Assembly: GCF_013299165.1 (NCBI RefSeq)
Contig: NZ_JAAFKD010000025.1
Location: 29,803-93,802, forward strand
DNA: 64,000 nucleotides
DNA from: Microcoleus sp. bin38.metabat.b11b12b14.051
GTDB taxonomy: Bacteria; Cyanobacteriota; Cyanobacteriia; Cyanobacteriales; Microcoleaceae
Direction: 5' to 3'
A model generated the notes under the pieces. It made no database searches, had not been told where the DNA came from, and saw only the letters and a program-made list of their open reading frames with translations. A program made the translations under genes and the position numbers. This document shows, one piece after another, positions 54,202 to 63,124 of this stretch. Position 1 is the stretch's first letter; each line of letters opens with the position of its first letter.

Positions 54202-55471
54202 AAATATGCGGTTGCCAAACCGGACTGCCAGCATTTAAATCATTGTCGTTTGTGAGTTTATTCAATCCAGAACCGTCTCGATTAATTACGTACAAAATGC
54301 TTTGATAGCCTGCAATTTCATTAAACGTAAAAGCAATTTGCTGGCTGTCTGAAGACCAAGCCAATTCAGAAATACCTGAGATTCCTAGGCGAGGAGCTAG
54401 TTGATTTAGCTGGCCACTGCCAGCATTTATTGTGTATAATTTTTGCTGGTTGAAGTCTCCGGTAGCGAAGGCGATAAGTTTGCCGTCGGGCGACCAGGAA
54501 AGTGCATCGTATTTTTGGGGTTTTTGGGTGAGGTTTTTGGCGGTTCCGGTGTTAATGTCGATCGCCCAAATATCCTGCTTTTCCCCGCCAAAATCGCCCG
54601 CTTTCCCGTGATAGTAAGCAATCCGGCTGCTGTCGGGCGACCAAACCAGCTTGACGTTATAGACTTGATGTTGCGGGTTGTCGGTCAAATTCTTGAGGTT
54701 GGTGCCGTCGGTATTGATGGTGTAAACTTGCTGTTGGGGATAGCTACCGGACAAAAAAGCGATTTTTGTGCGATCGCCAGACCAGACAAGTTCGCTACCG
54801 CCCGATGTATACTCGCCGGGACTTTGAGTTAATTTAGTCATGCCCGAACCGTCAGCATTCATTTTATAGATATTTTTATCCTTGACAAATGCTACCTGTT
54901 GATCGTCAGCAGAAAGATAAAATTCTGATGAAATTTCTGTTTTAGCTGGTTGTCCTCCTACTTCTAAATTCCGAATTAATTTAGTTCCTTTAATTCCCGA
55001 AATGTCACTGGTATAAAGTGATTGACTGCCAGAAGAATCAGAGGTTGAACCGTCGCAGGAACGAGCAAAAACAAGTTTTTGACTGTTAGCAAACCAAGCT
55101 ATTCTAAAATTAACTCCTTTGCAAGATTCGCCCGCAAACTGTTTAGTTAGTCCAGAACCATCAGCCTTGACTGTATAAATGTCGGTGTCTCCGCTAACGA
55201 ATGCGAGTCGATCGCCCTTGGGCGACCAAACTACCGTAGGGCTAACATCTATATTGGGTGCAAGTTCCCGGCGGGCCAAACTGGTAGGATTGACCGCAAA
55301 TAAACTGTTCCTCACCTCGCTGCCGCGCCTCTGGAGCGCTGTAAATGCCAGTATGCTTGGTTTTTGGGCTGCGGTTGTCCGAGGGCTGTGAAGGCTCAGG
55401 AATACGGTAATTGTGAGTGTTAGGGTGATCAGGGCGATCGACCAAAACCGCAATAATTTATGTAAACGCAT
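54194..55471 (-). CDS. TolB-like WD40/PD40 beta-propeller protein
   Basis: 425 residues. A signal anchor (about 8-30, FWSIALITLTLTITVFLSLH) is followed by seven PD40-type blades with the recurring WSPDSSRIAYY, WSPDGKLIAFATGD, WSSDSQQIAFTF motifs and (I/V)xxDGSGLxxLT segments. Such propellers act in protein-protein contact in the periplasm, like TolB. No Pal or Tol genes are adjacent. The partner is unknown. Tail-to-tail overlap with hpsL of 8 bp. Confidence 0.88.
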   Translation of the reverse strand: MRLHKLLRFWSIALITLTLTITVFLSLHSPRTTAAQKPSILAFTALQRRGSEVRNSLFAVNPTSLARRELAPNIDVSPTVVWSPKGDRLAFVSGDTDIYTVKADGSGLTKQFAGESCKGVNFRIAWFANSQKLVFARSCDGSTSDSSGSQSLYTSDISGIKGTKLIRNLEVGGQPAKTEISSEFYLSADDQQVAFVKDKNIYKMNADGSGMTKLTQSPGEYTSGGSELVWSGDRTKIAFLSGSYPQQQVYTINTDGTNLKNLTDNPQHQVYNVKLVWSPDSSRIAYYHGKAGDFGGEKQDIWAIDINTGTAKNLTQKPQKYDALSWSPDGKLIAFATGDFNQQKLYTINAGSGQLNQLAPRLGISGISELAWSSDSQQIAFTFNEIAGYQSILYVINRDGSGLNKLTNDNDLNAGSPVWQPHIFK

Positions 55472-55606
55472 TTTGTCAGTATCATCTCCTTACTTTTAAA
55501 TCTTCACAGTCTTCAGTCCTCGTATCCCCGACTTCTTAAAGTGCCAGAGGGATATGGCAAATTCTAACTCCAAACTATTCCCAATGCCCCATTCCCAATG
55601 CCCCAT

Positions 55607-56053
55607 TCACAGTGTTTGGCGATCGATATGCCGTGACAGCCTCAAACTTTGTTTGATTCTACCAATAATTAGCTCAAACATTTTTTTGCGGGACGGATTC
55701 TTGCTGCTGGGCGGCATCCCTAACTCGCAACACATCAAGTTCAAGTCATTTGCACTCATAGCCAACAATTTTTGGCTAACCTCTTCTTCATTACCATTTT
55801 TAGCTTGTAAACGCAGTTCTTCATAAGCTTCGAGAACATTTTCTGTCGATAAATTAGCAGATTTACTAACATTAGCAATAATAGCTGATTCAGAAGTTTT
55901 AGACAGAGCAGAAAGCCCTCCCCGCTTGACTTGAGCCTCAATTCTAGTTAATTTCTTGGAAACCTCCCGCAAGATTGCCTTAAGTTCCCCAATTTCATCA
56001 AGTACCCCCCCATTTTCCGAATCGCCAGCAGGCAAAATATCTTTTTTAATCAT
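55607..56053 (-). CDS. ParA-partner protein with SAP-like C-terminus
   Basis: 148 residues. A coiled-coil N-terminus (about 18-45, LDEIGELKAILREVSKKLTR), a helical middle, and a C-terminal helix-loop-helix (MSANDLNLMCCELGMPPSS then KKMFELIIGRI) that resembles the SAP fold used for DNA binding. Its ATG overlaps the stop of the ParA gene by 4 bp (ATGA), so translation is coupled. It takes the place ParB normally has but shows no ParB motif. DNA binding is inferred from the pattern. Confidence 0.65.
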   Translation of the reverse strand: MIKKDILPAGDSENGGVLDEIGELKAILREVSKKLTRIEAQVKRGGLSALSKTSESAIIANVSKSANLSTENVLEAYEELRLQAKNGNEEEVSQKLLAMSANDLNLMCCELGMPPSSKNPSRKKMFELIIGRIKQSLRLSRHIDRQTL

Positions 56054-56922
56054 TTCAGATACTCCTCACACTCGCGCCAAAGTTGCTCAAATTCTCTAAC
56101 TAATTCTCGCGGCAGTTCTCCCTCATTAATCGCCCGTTTCAACCCGACGCTTTCCCGAATAGTCGATTCAAAAAATCTGACTTCTATGTTATTATCTTTT
56201 GATATCTCAGCGCAAAGTCTCTTGACTTCTCTCATGTAAAACTGAACTTCATTAGTCAGCAATCCTCCATAGATTTTAGCTTTATTCATAAACACTGCAA
56301 TTTTGGGAAACGGGTAAGGCTCAATCCGTTTCTGGAGCGAGTTTAAAACTAAACTCAATCCCCGAGAACCAAAATAATCGGGATTGACGGGAATCAATAT
56401 TAAGTCACAGCAAGAGAGGACGCTGTAGGTGAGGAGACTGAAGGAAGGCGAACAGTCAAACAGCATTAAATCGTATTTGGGGAGATTGGGAGAGTTAACG
56501 ATTTTCCCGCTAAACTGGCGGATGAAGTCTTTTACATTTTTACCCTCAAATCCATCGAGATCCAACCAGTACAATTCTTCAACTGAAGGGATAAAATGCA
56601 ACTGTTCGTCAATCTGATAAATAGTGTCGAAACCAACGGGAAATTTAAAGTTTTGTCCGGCTTTTTTAAAGACTTCGAGGGCGTCGTAAATTGTGAGTCG
56701 GTGTTTGAGAGATTTTTCGTACCACTTACCAAATTTATCATCTAAATGACCAGTGTTTTCGTTAAGCCCGATCGCCTCTGTGAGCGACATTTGCGGGTCT
56801 AGGTCTAACATCAGGACTTCTAAGTCGGTTCCTTGGGATATAATATTTCCCATACTCCAGGTGACGGTTGTCTTCCCGACACCGCCTTTGAAGTTGATTA
56901 CGGCTATGGATTTTGGACTCAT
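56050..56922 (-). CDS. ParA-family partition ATPase
   Basis: 290 residues. Deviant Walker A KGGVGKTT at the N-terminus (INFKGGVGKTTVTWSMGN), Walker A' LDLDPQMSLT, Walker B LMLFDCSPSFSL. The C-terminus is Glu-rich (LVREFEQLWRECEEYL). ParA proteins move DNA or large protein assemblies by ATP-driven gradients. Partnered with the gene above through a 4-bp overlap. Whether it serves chromosome, plasmid-derived or protein-cluster positioning is unknown. Confidence 0.92.
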   Translation of the reverse strand: MSPKSIAVINFKGGVGKTTVTWSMGNIISQGTDLEVLMLDLDPQMSLTEAIGLNENTGHLDDKFGKWYEKSLKHRLTIYDALEVFKKAGQNFKFPVGFDTIYQIDEQLHFIPSVEELYWLDLDGFEGKNVKDFIRQFSGKIVNSPNLPKYDLMLFDCSPSFSLLTYSVLSCCDLILIPVNPDYFGSRGLSLVLNSLQKRIEPYPFPKIAVFMNKAKIYGGLLTNEVQFYMREVKRLCAEISKDNNIEVRFFESTIRESVGLKRAINEGELPRELVREFEQLWRECEEYLK

Positions 56923-57050
56923 GGCTGGCTTTGTTTAGATTTTGCTGAAATATAAATTAAAACATACCGATCGCCCAATTAGCGCTGGTTAAGCATTATT
57001 ACTCAAATAATCGCGATCGCCTGGAGTAGGCGATCGCCAGATTAACTGCG

Positions 57051-57281
57051 AGTCTATACGATCTTAGAGTAGCGCTTGAGGATTATACCCAGGCAATTCA
57101 GCTTAAACCAGACTTTGCCCAAGCTCATTACAACCGAGGCATTTTCCACTATGAACTGGGCGATTCCGAAAGAGCAAATGAAGATTTTTACAATGCTAAA
57201 AATTTATATCATATGCAGGGAAAAGAAGAAAAATATCAAAAGGTACTTGATATAATAGAAGAACTTCAGCAAGAAGATTGA
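57051..57281 (+). pseudogene. 3' fragment of a TPR-protein gene
   Basis: An open frame without start codon reads DYTQAIQLKPDFAQAHYNRG then IFHYELGDSERANEDFYNA and stops at 57281. This is a clear final TPR unit plus tail. An in-frame TAG lies just upstream at about 57027, and no ATG precedes the TPR. Confidence 0.7.
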
Positions 57282-57341
57282 GAGCGAGCGCATTTAGTAA
57301 AGAGATAAAAAGAGCGATCGATACATTAATAATTATTCGGC

Positions 57342-57566
57342 TCATTGCAAATCCTGTAGATCGACTTCAACTAAATTTTGCCTGTCTTTAACATTTTCAA
57401 TAGCTTTCAACAGTTTGTTTTTATTGACTTCCGATTTCAAAAGATATTCGGTTTCATCGCATTCTGAGACAATGATTTCAATCTCTTTATCTCCAAAAAT
57501 CGCTTTGATTTGTTCTAAAAAGTTACGATCTAGTTCGCTGGCTTTTAAACGATAAACTGTTGACAT
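57342..57566 (-). CDS. Small antitoxin-like protein (orphan)
   Basis: 74 residues: MSTVYRLKASELDRNFLEQI, then FGDKEIEIIVSECDETEYLL and an amphipathic C-terminus. This resembles small cyanobacterial type II antitoxins of the YefM/RelB-like kind. No toxin gene is downstream; the opposite strand holds the TPR fragment. ATG at 57566. Confidence 0.6.
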   Translation of the reverse strand: MSTVYRLKASELDRNFLEQIKAIFGDKEIEIIVSECDETEYLLKSEVNKNKLLKAIENVKDRQNLVEVDLQDLQ

Positions 57567-57639
57567 CGTTTTTACCTATTTTTGATTGATTTAAAATGAT
57601 TAATATTGCCTTTAAATAGAGTAGTTTGAAGTTGACACT

Positions 57640-57665
57640 AAGGGCTGGCAAAATTACCAGCCCTT
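57640..57665 (-). terminator. Hairpin downstream of typA
   Basis: Perfect 9-bp stem AAGGGCTGG / CCAGCCCTT with an 8-nt loop, 8 bp past the typA stop. No T-run on the minus strand. Confidence 0.55.
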
Positions 57666-57673
57666 AATTTGTT

Positions 57674-59464
57674 TTAGCGTTTCACCAACTTCTTGGACAA
57701 CTTCCGCAAGCGAATTGATTTCGGTGTTACTTCCACCAATTCATCCTGACCGATGTACTCCAAAGCGCGTTCCAAACTCATATCGACTGGTGCTTGCAAT
57801 TGCGCCAATTCTTCACCACCAGATGCGCGGTGGTTTGTCAACTGCTTCGACTTGCAGATATTCAGCTCCATGTCTTCATCTCGGTTGTTTTCTCCGATAA
57901 TCATCCCTCTGTAAACCTTGGTTCCGGGGGTAATGAAAAATACGCCACGGTCTTCAGCATTTTTCAGTGAATAAGTAGTTGCAGTTCCTTCTTCAAAGGA
58001 AATCAATACTCCGTTGCGACGGGCGATAATTTCTCCACCGAGGGGGCGATAGTCGAGGAAGCTGTGGTTCATAATTCCAGCGCCGCGAGTCAAGCGCATA
58101 AACTCGCCTCGGAATCCAATCAAACCGCGGGCGGGGACTGAAAATTCGATTTGGGTGCGACCGGTGCTGCTGACGTGCATATCTTGCATTTCTGCTTTGC
58201 GCTGACCGAGGCGTTCGATGCAGCCACCGACTGCTTCTTCGGGTACGTCTAAGACCAAACATTCAAAGGGTTCGCAGGGACGGCCGCCGACTTCGCGGAA
58301 GATTACTTGCGGCTGGGATACTTGGAATTCGTATCCTTCGCGACGCATATTTTCGATCAGGATTCCGAGGTGAAGTTCGCCACGGCCGGATACGAGGAAT
58401 TTGTCGGGAGAGTCGGTTTCTTCGACGCGCAAGGCGACGTTGGTTTGGAGTTCTCGCATTAGTCGATCGCGAATTTGACGCGATGTGACCAAACTACCTT
58501 CTTGACCGCAGAACGGCGAATCGTTCACCGAGAAAGTCATCTGCAAAGTCGGTTCGTCTACTTTGATTAAAGGTAGCGCTTGTGGGTCGTTGGGACAGGT
58601 AATTGTCTCGCCAATATACGCATCAGCAAAACCGGCAACGGCGACAAGATTACCAGCAGAAGATTCTGCGATATCAATGCGCTTCAGGCCTTCAAAGCCC
58701 ATCAATTTGCTGATTTTTGACTTGACAAGCGCGCCGCTTTCTGTGATTAAAACTGCTTGTTGACCGATTCTAATCGTGCCGTTGTGGATGCGGCCGATGA
58801 CGATGCGGCCGACGTATTCTGAGTAATCTAGGGTGGTGACTTGCAGTTGCAGAGGTTTGTCAGGGTCGCCGATGGGGGGCGGTACGTGGTCTAGGATTTC
58901 TTCAAACAGCGGTTTCATGTCCACTGCTTCGTCTTCCAAAGTTTTTTTAGCAGTACCGTTGAGTCCCGAACCGAACAGATAGGGGAAGTCGCACTGATCG
59001 TCGTCGGCGCCGAGTTCGAGGAACAGATCCAAAACTTTATCGACTGCTTTGTGGGGATCTGCTCGATCGCGATCGATCTTGTTGACAAATACGATCGGGC
59101 GCAGTCCTTTTTCGAGGGCTTTTTTGAGCACGAAGCGGGTTTGCGGCATCGGGCCTTCGTTAGCGTCTACGATCAGCAAACAACCGTCAACCATGCCGAG
59201 AACTCGTTCTACTTCACCGCCGAAGTCCGCGTGTCCGGGGGTATCGACGATGTTGATCAGGGTTTCTTTGTATCGGACAGCGGTATTTTTGGAAAGGATG
59301 GTGATGCCACGCTCGCGCTCGATGTCATTGGAGTCCATGACGCAATCTGGGACTTCTTCCCCTTCGCGGAAGACCCCGGACTGTCTGAGGAGAGCATCCA
59401 CAAGGGTGGTTTTGCCGTGATCGACGTGAGCAATGATAGCAACGTTGCGAATGGGAAGACTCAT
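57674..59464 (-). CDS. typA: Ribosome-associated GTPase TypA/BipA
   Basis: 596 residues, complete. G1 [16 protein letters not shown]2 region RERGITI, G3 [11 protein letters not shown]4 NKIDRDRA, G5-like region SGLNGTA; then EF-G-like domains and the BipA C-terminal domain ([26 protein letters not shown]). Acts on 70S ribosomes during stress and assembly; needed in cyanobacteria for growth under stress by analogy. ATG at 59464. A hairpin follows the stop. Confidence 0.95.
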   Translation of the reverse strand: MSLPIRNVAIIAHVDHGKTTLVDALLRQSGVFREGEEVPDCVMDSNDIERERGITILSKNTAVRYKETLINIVDTPGHADFGGEVERVLGMVDGCLLIVDANEGPMPQTRFVLKKALEKGLRPIVFVNKIDRDRADPHKAVDKVLDLFLELGADDDQCDFPYLFGSGLNGTAKKTLEDEAVDMKPLFEEILDHVPPPIGDPDKPLQLQVTTLDYSEYVGRIVIGRIHNGTIRIGQQAVLITESGALVKSKISKLMGFEGLKRIDIAESSAGNLVAVAGFADAYIGETITCPNDPQALPLIKVDEPTLQMTFSVNDSPFCGQEGSLVTSRQIRDRLMRELQTNVALRVEETDSPDKFLVSGRGELHLGILIENMRREGYEFQVSQPQVIFREVGGRPCEPFECLVLDVPEEAVGGCIERLGQRKAEMQDMHVSSTGRTQIEFSVPARGLIGFRGEFMRLTRGAGIMNHSFLDYRPLGGEIIARRNGVLISFEEGTATTYSLKNAEDRGVFFITPGTKVYRGMIIGENNRDEDMELNICKSKQLTNHRASGGEELAQLQAPVDMSLERALEYIGQDELVEVTPKSIRLRKLSKKLVKR

Positions 59465-59585
59465 AATGCGTCTGGGACGTTAAACGGATTTAACTAAAGA
59501 TTTCTTAATGATTGTAGCGCATGGAGTCAAGGGGCGATCGGGCGCGACTGTATAATTAACCTGCTGACCCGCTAAAATTGAAATT

Positions 59586-59927
59586 ATGGAAGCGCAACCC
59601 AGAGATATTAAGCGTTATATCAAACAAAATGGCACAGTTCCATTTGCCGAATGGTTTGGCTCCCTGCGAGATGTTAACGCTAAAATCAGGATTGATAAGA
59701 GGCTGGAGCGGATTAGCAGTGGCAATTTGGGAGACTGTCGCTCAGTTGGCGAAGGAGTTTGCGAACTTAAAATCGACTATGGGCCGGGCTACCGAGTCTA
59801 CTTTGGACAAGTGGGATCTGCGATCGTGCTTCTGCTGTGCGGTGGGGATAAAAGCACTCAAGATCAAGACATTAGTAAAGCTAAGAAATATTGGAGAGAT
59901 TATGAAAGACGCCAAAATGCCTGCTAG
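59586..59927 (+). CDS. RelE/HigB-type toxin
   Basis: 113 residues. Matches the addiction-module killer/Gp49-like group: VPFAEWFGSLRDVNAKIRID, RLERISSGNLGDCRSVGEGV, CELKIDYGPGYRVYFGQVG, and the C-terminal LLLCGGDKSTQDQDISKAKK. RelE-fold mRNases cleave mRNA on the ribosome. Followed by an antitoxin gene overlapping by 26 bp, in toxin-first order as in higBA. ATG at 59586. Confidence 0.9.
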   Translation: MEAQPRDIKRYIKQNGTVPFAEWFGSLRDVNAKIRIDKRLERISSGNLGDCRSVGEGVCELKIDYGPGYRVYFGQVGSAIVLLLCGGDKSTQDQDISKAKKYWRDYERRQNAC

Positions 59928-60279
59928 TGATAGCTATCATCCCTTTAAAATTTCCAATCTCAAAGATCCAAACTATTCTGCTGCTTACCTTTCTCTGATA
60001 TTTGGAGAAGAGGAAGAAGGAGATTTGGAATTAAAAATTATGCTCTCAGCTATGAGAGATATATTTGAGGCTCTTGGTGAACCAAATATGTCTGCTGATG
60101 ATGCTAAATTGCATTTGGAAAAATTAGATGCTTTGTTATCAGGAGAAGGAATTGCGACAATTTATGGTTTGGCTAGTTGGCTGAAGGTTCTGGGATTGAA
60201 GTTAACAGTCGCGGTTGATGTAGAGGATGAGAAAATTTCTGCTAATGTTGCTGAATTGGCGGAAGTTGCAAAGGTTTGA
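59902..60279 (+). CDS. HigA-like antitoxin
   Basis: 125 residues from ATG at 59902, inside the end of the toxin gene. Its N-terminus is MKDAKMPASDSYHPFKISNL. The middle shows the helix pattern of probable addiction-module antidotes (AMRDIFEALGEPNMSADD) and the C-terminal helix GEGIATIYGLASWLKVLGLK. It is longer than the standard antidote of this group (about 100 residues), with an acidic tail. The longer frame that starts before the toxin gene is not the real start. Confidence 0.8.
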   Translation: MKDAKMPASDSYHPFKISNLKDPNYSAAYLSLIFGEEEEGDLELKIMLSAMRDIFEALGEPNMSADDAKLHLEKLDALLSGEGIATIYGLASWLKVLGLKLTVAVDVEDEKISANVAELAEVAKV

Positions 60280-60337
60280 TTTTGGGCAAACTTCCCAGAT
60301 ATAGCTTTTACAGTTTTTTAAATTTTAGGGTAGCAGG

Positions 60338-61825
60338 ATGTCAGAGACAGAACTAGATTTAGTGTCAATAGCCACCAGATTATTACATCTTGAACAAGAT
60401 CAAGTTATTCTCAAAAAATATATAGCCAAACTTAAGCGGCAGTTAGAAGCACAGGAACAACGATTTAACGATCGCCCGGAACCGCCACAGCTAGAAAATT
60501 TGATAGCCCAAATTGCGGTGCTGCAACAGCGGTTTGATTTGGGAATTGCCGATATGTCGGTCATTTCAGAGCCGCCGATTGAGCTTGAGGCTGAGACAGA
60601 ACAGCACAACTTAGACTTTCAGTATCAGTTAGTATGCGATCGCCCCAACAGTCGCGCTGTGTTGGTGGAGGCGCTATCAGTAGCACGAGAGCGGCTGATT
60701 ATTGTTTGCCCTTGGCTCAATTGTAACAGTATTAATGATGAATTGCTGCAAAAATTTAGGGATTGCTTGAACCGAGGATGTGCGATCGATATTGGCTGGG
60801 GTTATTTGGGCGATCGGCAAAAAATCGGCAAGGGATGGCGATACAATGCTTTAGCAGATTTGCAAGAATTAGCAAGCGAATATCCCGGTCAATTTAGTCT
60901 CAATTTATTAGGTACTCACGAAAACTATTTAGTCTGCGATTCCAGTTTTGCTATGTTGGGGAGCCATAATTTTCTGACTAACAGCGACCAAAGTGCAGAA
61001 AAAGAAGTGGGAATCCGCACGGGTCACTGTCAAATTGTCAAGCAATTAATTGAGAGATTTGACAGCAGCCAAGTATTAAATGAGGAGGAGATTGAGAGCA
61101 GGTTTATAGAGAGTTCGGATTACCTGGATCGAGCAGATTATTTGGAAGGATTGGCGGCGGATGCTGCTGAGGGAGAGATTGATTTAGAGGATAGCGCTGA
61201 GGATTTGGATGATGAGTCTGAGGCTAGTCTGGAACCTGTTGTTAATGTTGAGGAGTTTTGGGAGCGTTACACTCAGGGAGAAAGGGATTTTACTGGGATT
61301 AATTTAGCTGGTGCTGACTTGAGGGGTAAAAACCTAGCTGCTGGTGTTAACTTGAGTAATGCTAATTTGAATAAAGCTAATTTGAACGGTGTAAGTTGGC
61401 AGATGATAAACCTCAGTGGGGCAACTTTGAAGGAAGCAAATATGAGCAATGCGTTTTTCTCTAGCACAAATTTTAGTAATGCTAATTTATCAAGGGCTAA
61501 CCTTTCTCAAGCTAATTTATCTTCAGCCAATCTGACTCAGGCAAATTTAGTCAATGCCAACCTTTCTCAGGCTAATTTACAATCAGCCAAACTAGAAAAA
61601 TCAAAATTAAGGAAGGCAAGTTTAAGAGGAACCCTACTAGAATATGCAAATTTTAGTGAAGCCGATTTTACTGGTGCAAACCTCAATGGTGCTAAGCTTA
61701 GTCAACAAACAAAATTCACTAATGCAAACCTCGCTCAAGCTAACTTAAGCGGGCTATACTTGAGCCTCCATACACTGTTTCACAACAACATAACTTTTTC
61801 GCAGCCAATCCACCTGAAAACCTGA
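60338..61825 (+). CDS. PLD-like domain fused to pentapeptide repeats
   Basis: 495 residues. N-terminal coiled coil (about 10-70), a phospholipase D-like domain (about 90-245) with LIIVCPWLNCNSINDELLQK and the single catalytic-type motif HENYLVCD, in which the Lys of H-x-K-x4-D is Asn; an acidic linker (about 250-305); then about 20 pentapeptide repeats (A-D/N-L-x-x), for example SNANLNKANLNGVSW. Pentapeptide arrays fold as right-handed beta-helices. With the Lys replaced, catalysis is doubtful. The role is unknown; a nucleic-acid-related or regulatory one is only speculative. The 3' end overlaps an opposite gene by 72 bp. Confidence 0.8.
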   Translation: MSETELDLVSIATRLLHLEQDQVILKKYIAKLKRQLEAQEQRFNDRPEPPQLENLIAQIAVLQQRFDLGIADMSVISEPPIELEAETEQHNLDFQYQLVCDRPNSRAVLVEALSVARERLIIVCPWLNCNSINDELLQKFRDCLNRGCAIDIGWGYLGDRQKIGKGWRYNALADLQELASEYPGQFSLNLLGTHENYLVCDSSFAMLGSHNFLTNSDQSAEKEVGIRTGHCQIVKQLIERFDSSQVLNEEEIESRFIESSDYLDRADYLEGLAADAAEGEIDLEDSAEDLDDESEASLEPVVNVEEFWERYTQGERDFTGINLAGADLRGKNLAAGVNLSNANLNKANLNGVSWQMINLSGATLKEANMSNAFFSSTNFSNANLSRANLSQANLSSANLTQANLVNANLSQANLQSAKLEKSKLRKASLRGTLLEYANFSEADFTGANLNGAKLSQQTKFTNANLAQANLSGLYLSLHTLFHNNITFSQPIHLKT

Positions 61826-62197
61826 CAAACCGTGCTTAATCTTACCTACCAATTTACCCCAGTTGAAAAGTTCTTCCACACCGCGACACTGCCGAAACTT
61901 CCCCTCGTAAAACTCTACCCAAAATGCTGGTGCTTGCTGCTGAGTTTTCCGCCAACGCTTCCACCACCGCGTACAGTCTTGCAGCGTCGGCGGCTCTACT
62001 CCTAAAATTGGTGGCATATCTGCGTAACTCACAAATTTGCTGAGGCCAACTCCCACAACGTGGATGATATACGGCCACAGCCGAATCTCGCGAATCTGTT
62101 CGGGCTGGACTTTCAAGACTTTGGCTACTGCTTCTTTTGTCACAAATCGAGCCAGTGGATTTATTTGCTTGGCTTCTGAGTGTTGTGTTGCTATCAT
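61754..62197 (-). CDS. Hypothetical protein
   Basis: 147 residues, soluble. N-terminal half has a helix-turn pattern (FVTKEAVAKVLKVQPEQIRE) then WPYIIHVVGVGLSKFVSYAD; the middle is Trp/Arg-rich (RWWKRWRKTQQQAPAFWVEFYEG); the C-terminus overlaps the PLD-pentapeptide gene tail to tail by 72 bp. Probably one of a conserved cyanobacterial family but not recognised. ATG at 62197. Confidence 0.65.
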   Translation of the reverse strand: MIATQHSEAKQINPLARFVTKEAVAKVLKVQPEQIREIRLWPYIIHVVGVGLSKFVSYADMPPILGVEPPTLQDCTRWWKRWRKTQQQAPAFWVEFYEGKFRQCRGVEELFNWGKLVGKIKHGLSGFQVDWLRKSYVVVKQCMEAQV

Positions 62198-62200
62198 GGT

Positions 62201-62267
62201 GAGTGCGTCTGATTGAATGAGTACGTCTGATTGAATGAGTGCGTCTTGAATAAGTGCGTCTGATTTA
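62201..62267. repeat. Tandem 19-bp repeat upstream of the hypothetical gene
   Basis: Four degenerate copies of GAGTGCGTCTGATTGAAT (A). Lies between the divergent hypothetical gene and the first XRE gene. Confidence 0.7.
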
Positions 62268-62384
62268 AGTAGGTGTCTCTGATTCGATCGGAGTTTGTTT
62301 GAAAAAGCGATCGCCCTTTAGTTTCCAAGGCCACAGGGCGATCGCTCTTTAATCTTTAATTACTTTAAGGCAAATACTTGCCCT

Positions 62385-62606
62385 TTGTCAAGCATGGGAT
62401 TGGTGAGGTTGCGAATTCGAGAGCTGGCTGCCGAAAATGGCTGGACTTTGACAGAGGTTGCCGATCGATCGGGAGTCCACTACAGCACGCTGAAAAATTA
62501 CGCCCGATCGCCCGGATTAGCAACCGTTGACGTTACTTATCTGCAAAAATTAGCTCGAACTTTTGATGTGTTGATAGAAGACTTGTTTGAGGTTGTGGAA
62601 GAATAG
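62385..62606 (+). CDS. XRE-family regulator, copy 1
   Basis: 73 residues, one Cro/C1-type helix-turn-helix (GWTLTEVADRSGVHYSTLKN). The TTG at 62385 is preferred because it gives the same N-terminal length as the paralogue at 62681 (MSSMGLVRLRIREL against MSRGELIKLRIREF); ATG at 62394 is an alternative. About 60 percent similar to the next gene, so a recent tandem duplication. No toxin gene adjacent. Confidence 0.8.
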   Translation: MSSMGLVRLRIRELAAENGWTLTEVADRSGVHYSTLKNYARSPGLATVDVTYLQKLARTFDVLIEDLFEVVEE

Positions 62607-62680
62607 GTTCCGTCGGCGTTTCCTCCGTCGGGGATCTAACCTTCATTTATATAAAATAATATAGGTGAGATTTCACCCTC

Positions 62681-62899
62681 ATGTCAAGAGGCGAATTAAT
62701 AAAATTACGAATTCGAGAGTTTGCTGCTAGGGAAGGTTGGACGCTCAAAGAAGTAGCCGATCGCTCCGGGGTATCCTACAACACTGTCAAAAGTTACGCC
62801 CGATCGCCCGGTATGACAATGGCTGACATCGGTGCTCTACTAAAATTGGCGCGGACGTTTGATGTGTCGATCGAACAATTGTTGGATTTTGTCGAATAA
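62681..62899 (+). CDS. XRE-family regulator, copy 2
   Basis: 72 residues with GWTLKEVADRSGVSYNTVKS helix-turn-helix, then MTMADIGALLKLARTFDVSI and EQLLDFVE. Starts at ATG 62681 after AGGTGAG about 12 nt upstream. Same size and layout as copy 1, 74 bp upstream. Confidence 0.85.
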   Translation: MSRGELIKLRIREFAAREGWTLKEVADRSGVSYNTVKSYARSPGMTMADIGALLKLARTFDVSIEQLLDFVE

Positions 62900-63124
62900 G
62901 TAGCAGATTACACTTAAAATAAATCAGTGCCAACCAATTTGACTAAAACAGGCGATCGACATTGGGGCATTTCGTAACAGATTTGAGAGTTGGCGGATGG
63001 GACAAAGCCAAGTCAGGAAGATTATATGGTATATTCTCAGCGGGAATTGTAGCTGTGCGATCGCACGCGATCGATATACAATTTGTAACGTTGAGCCTTA
63101 TTGAAGTGCAGGAGTGGAGCTGGC

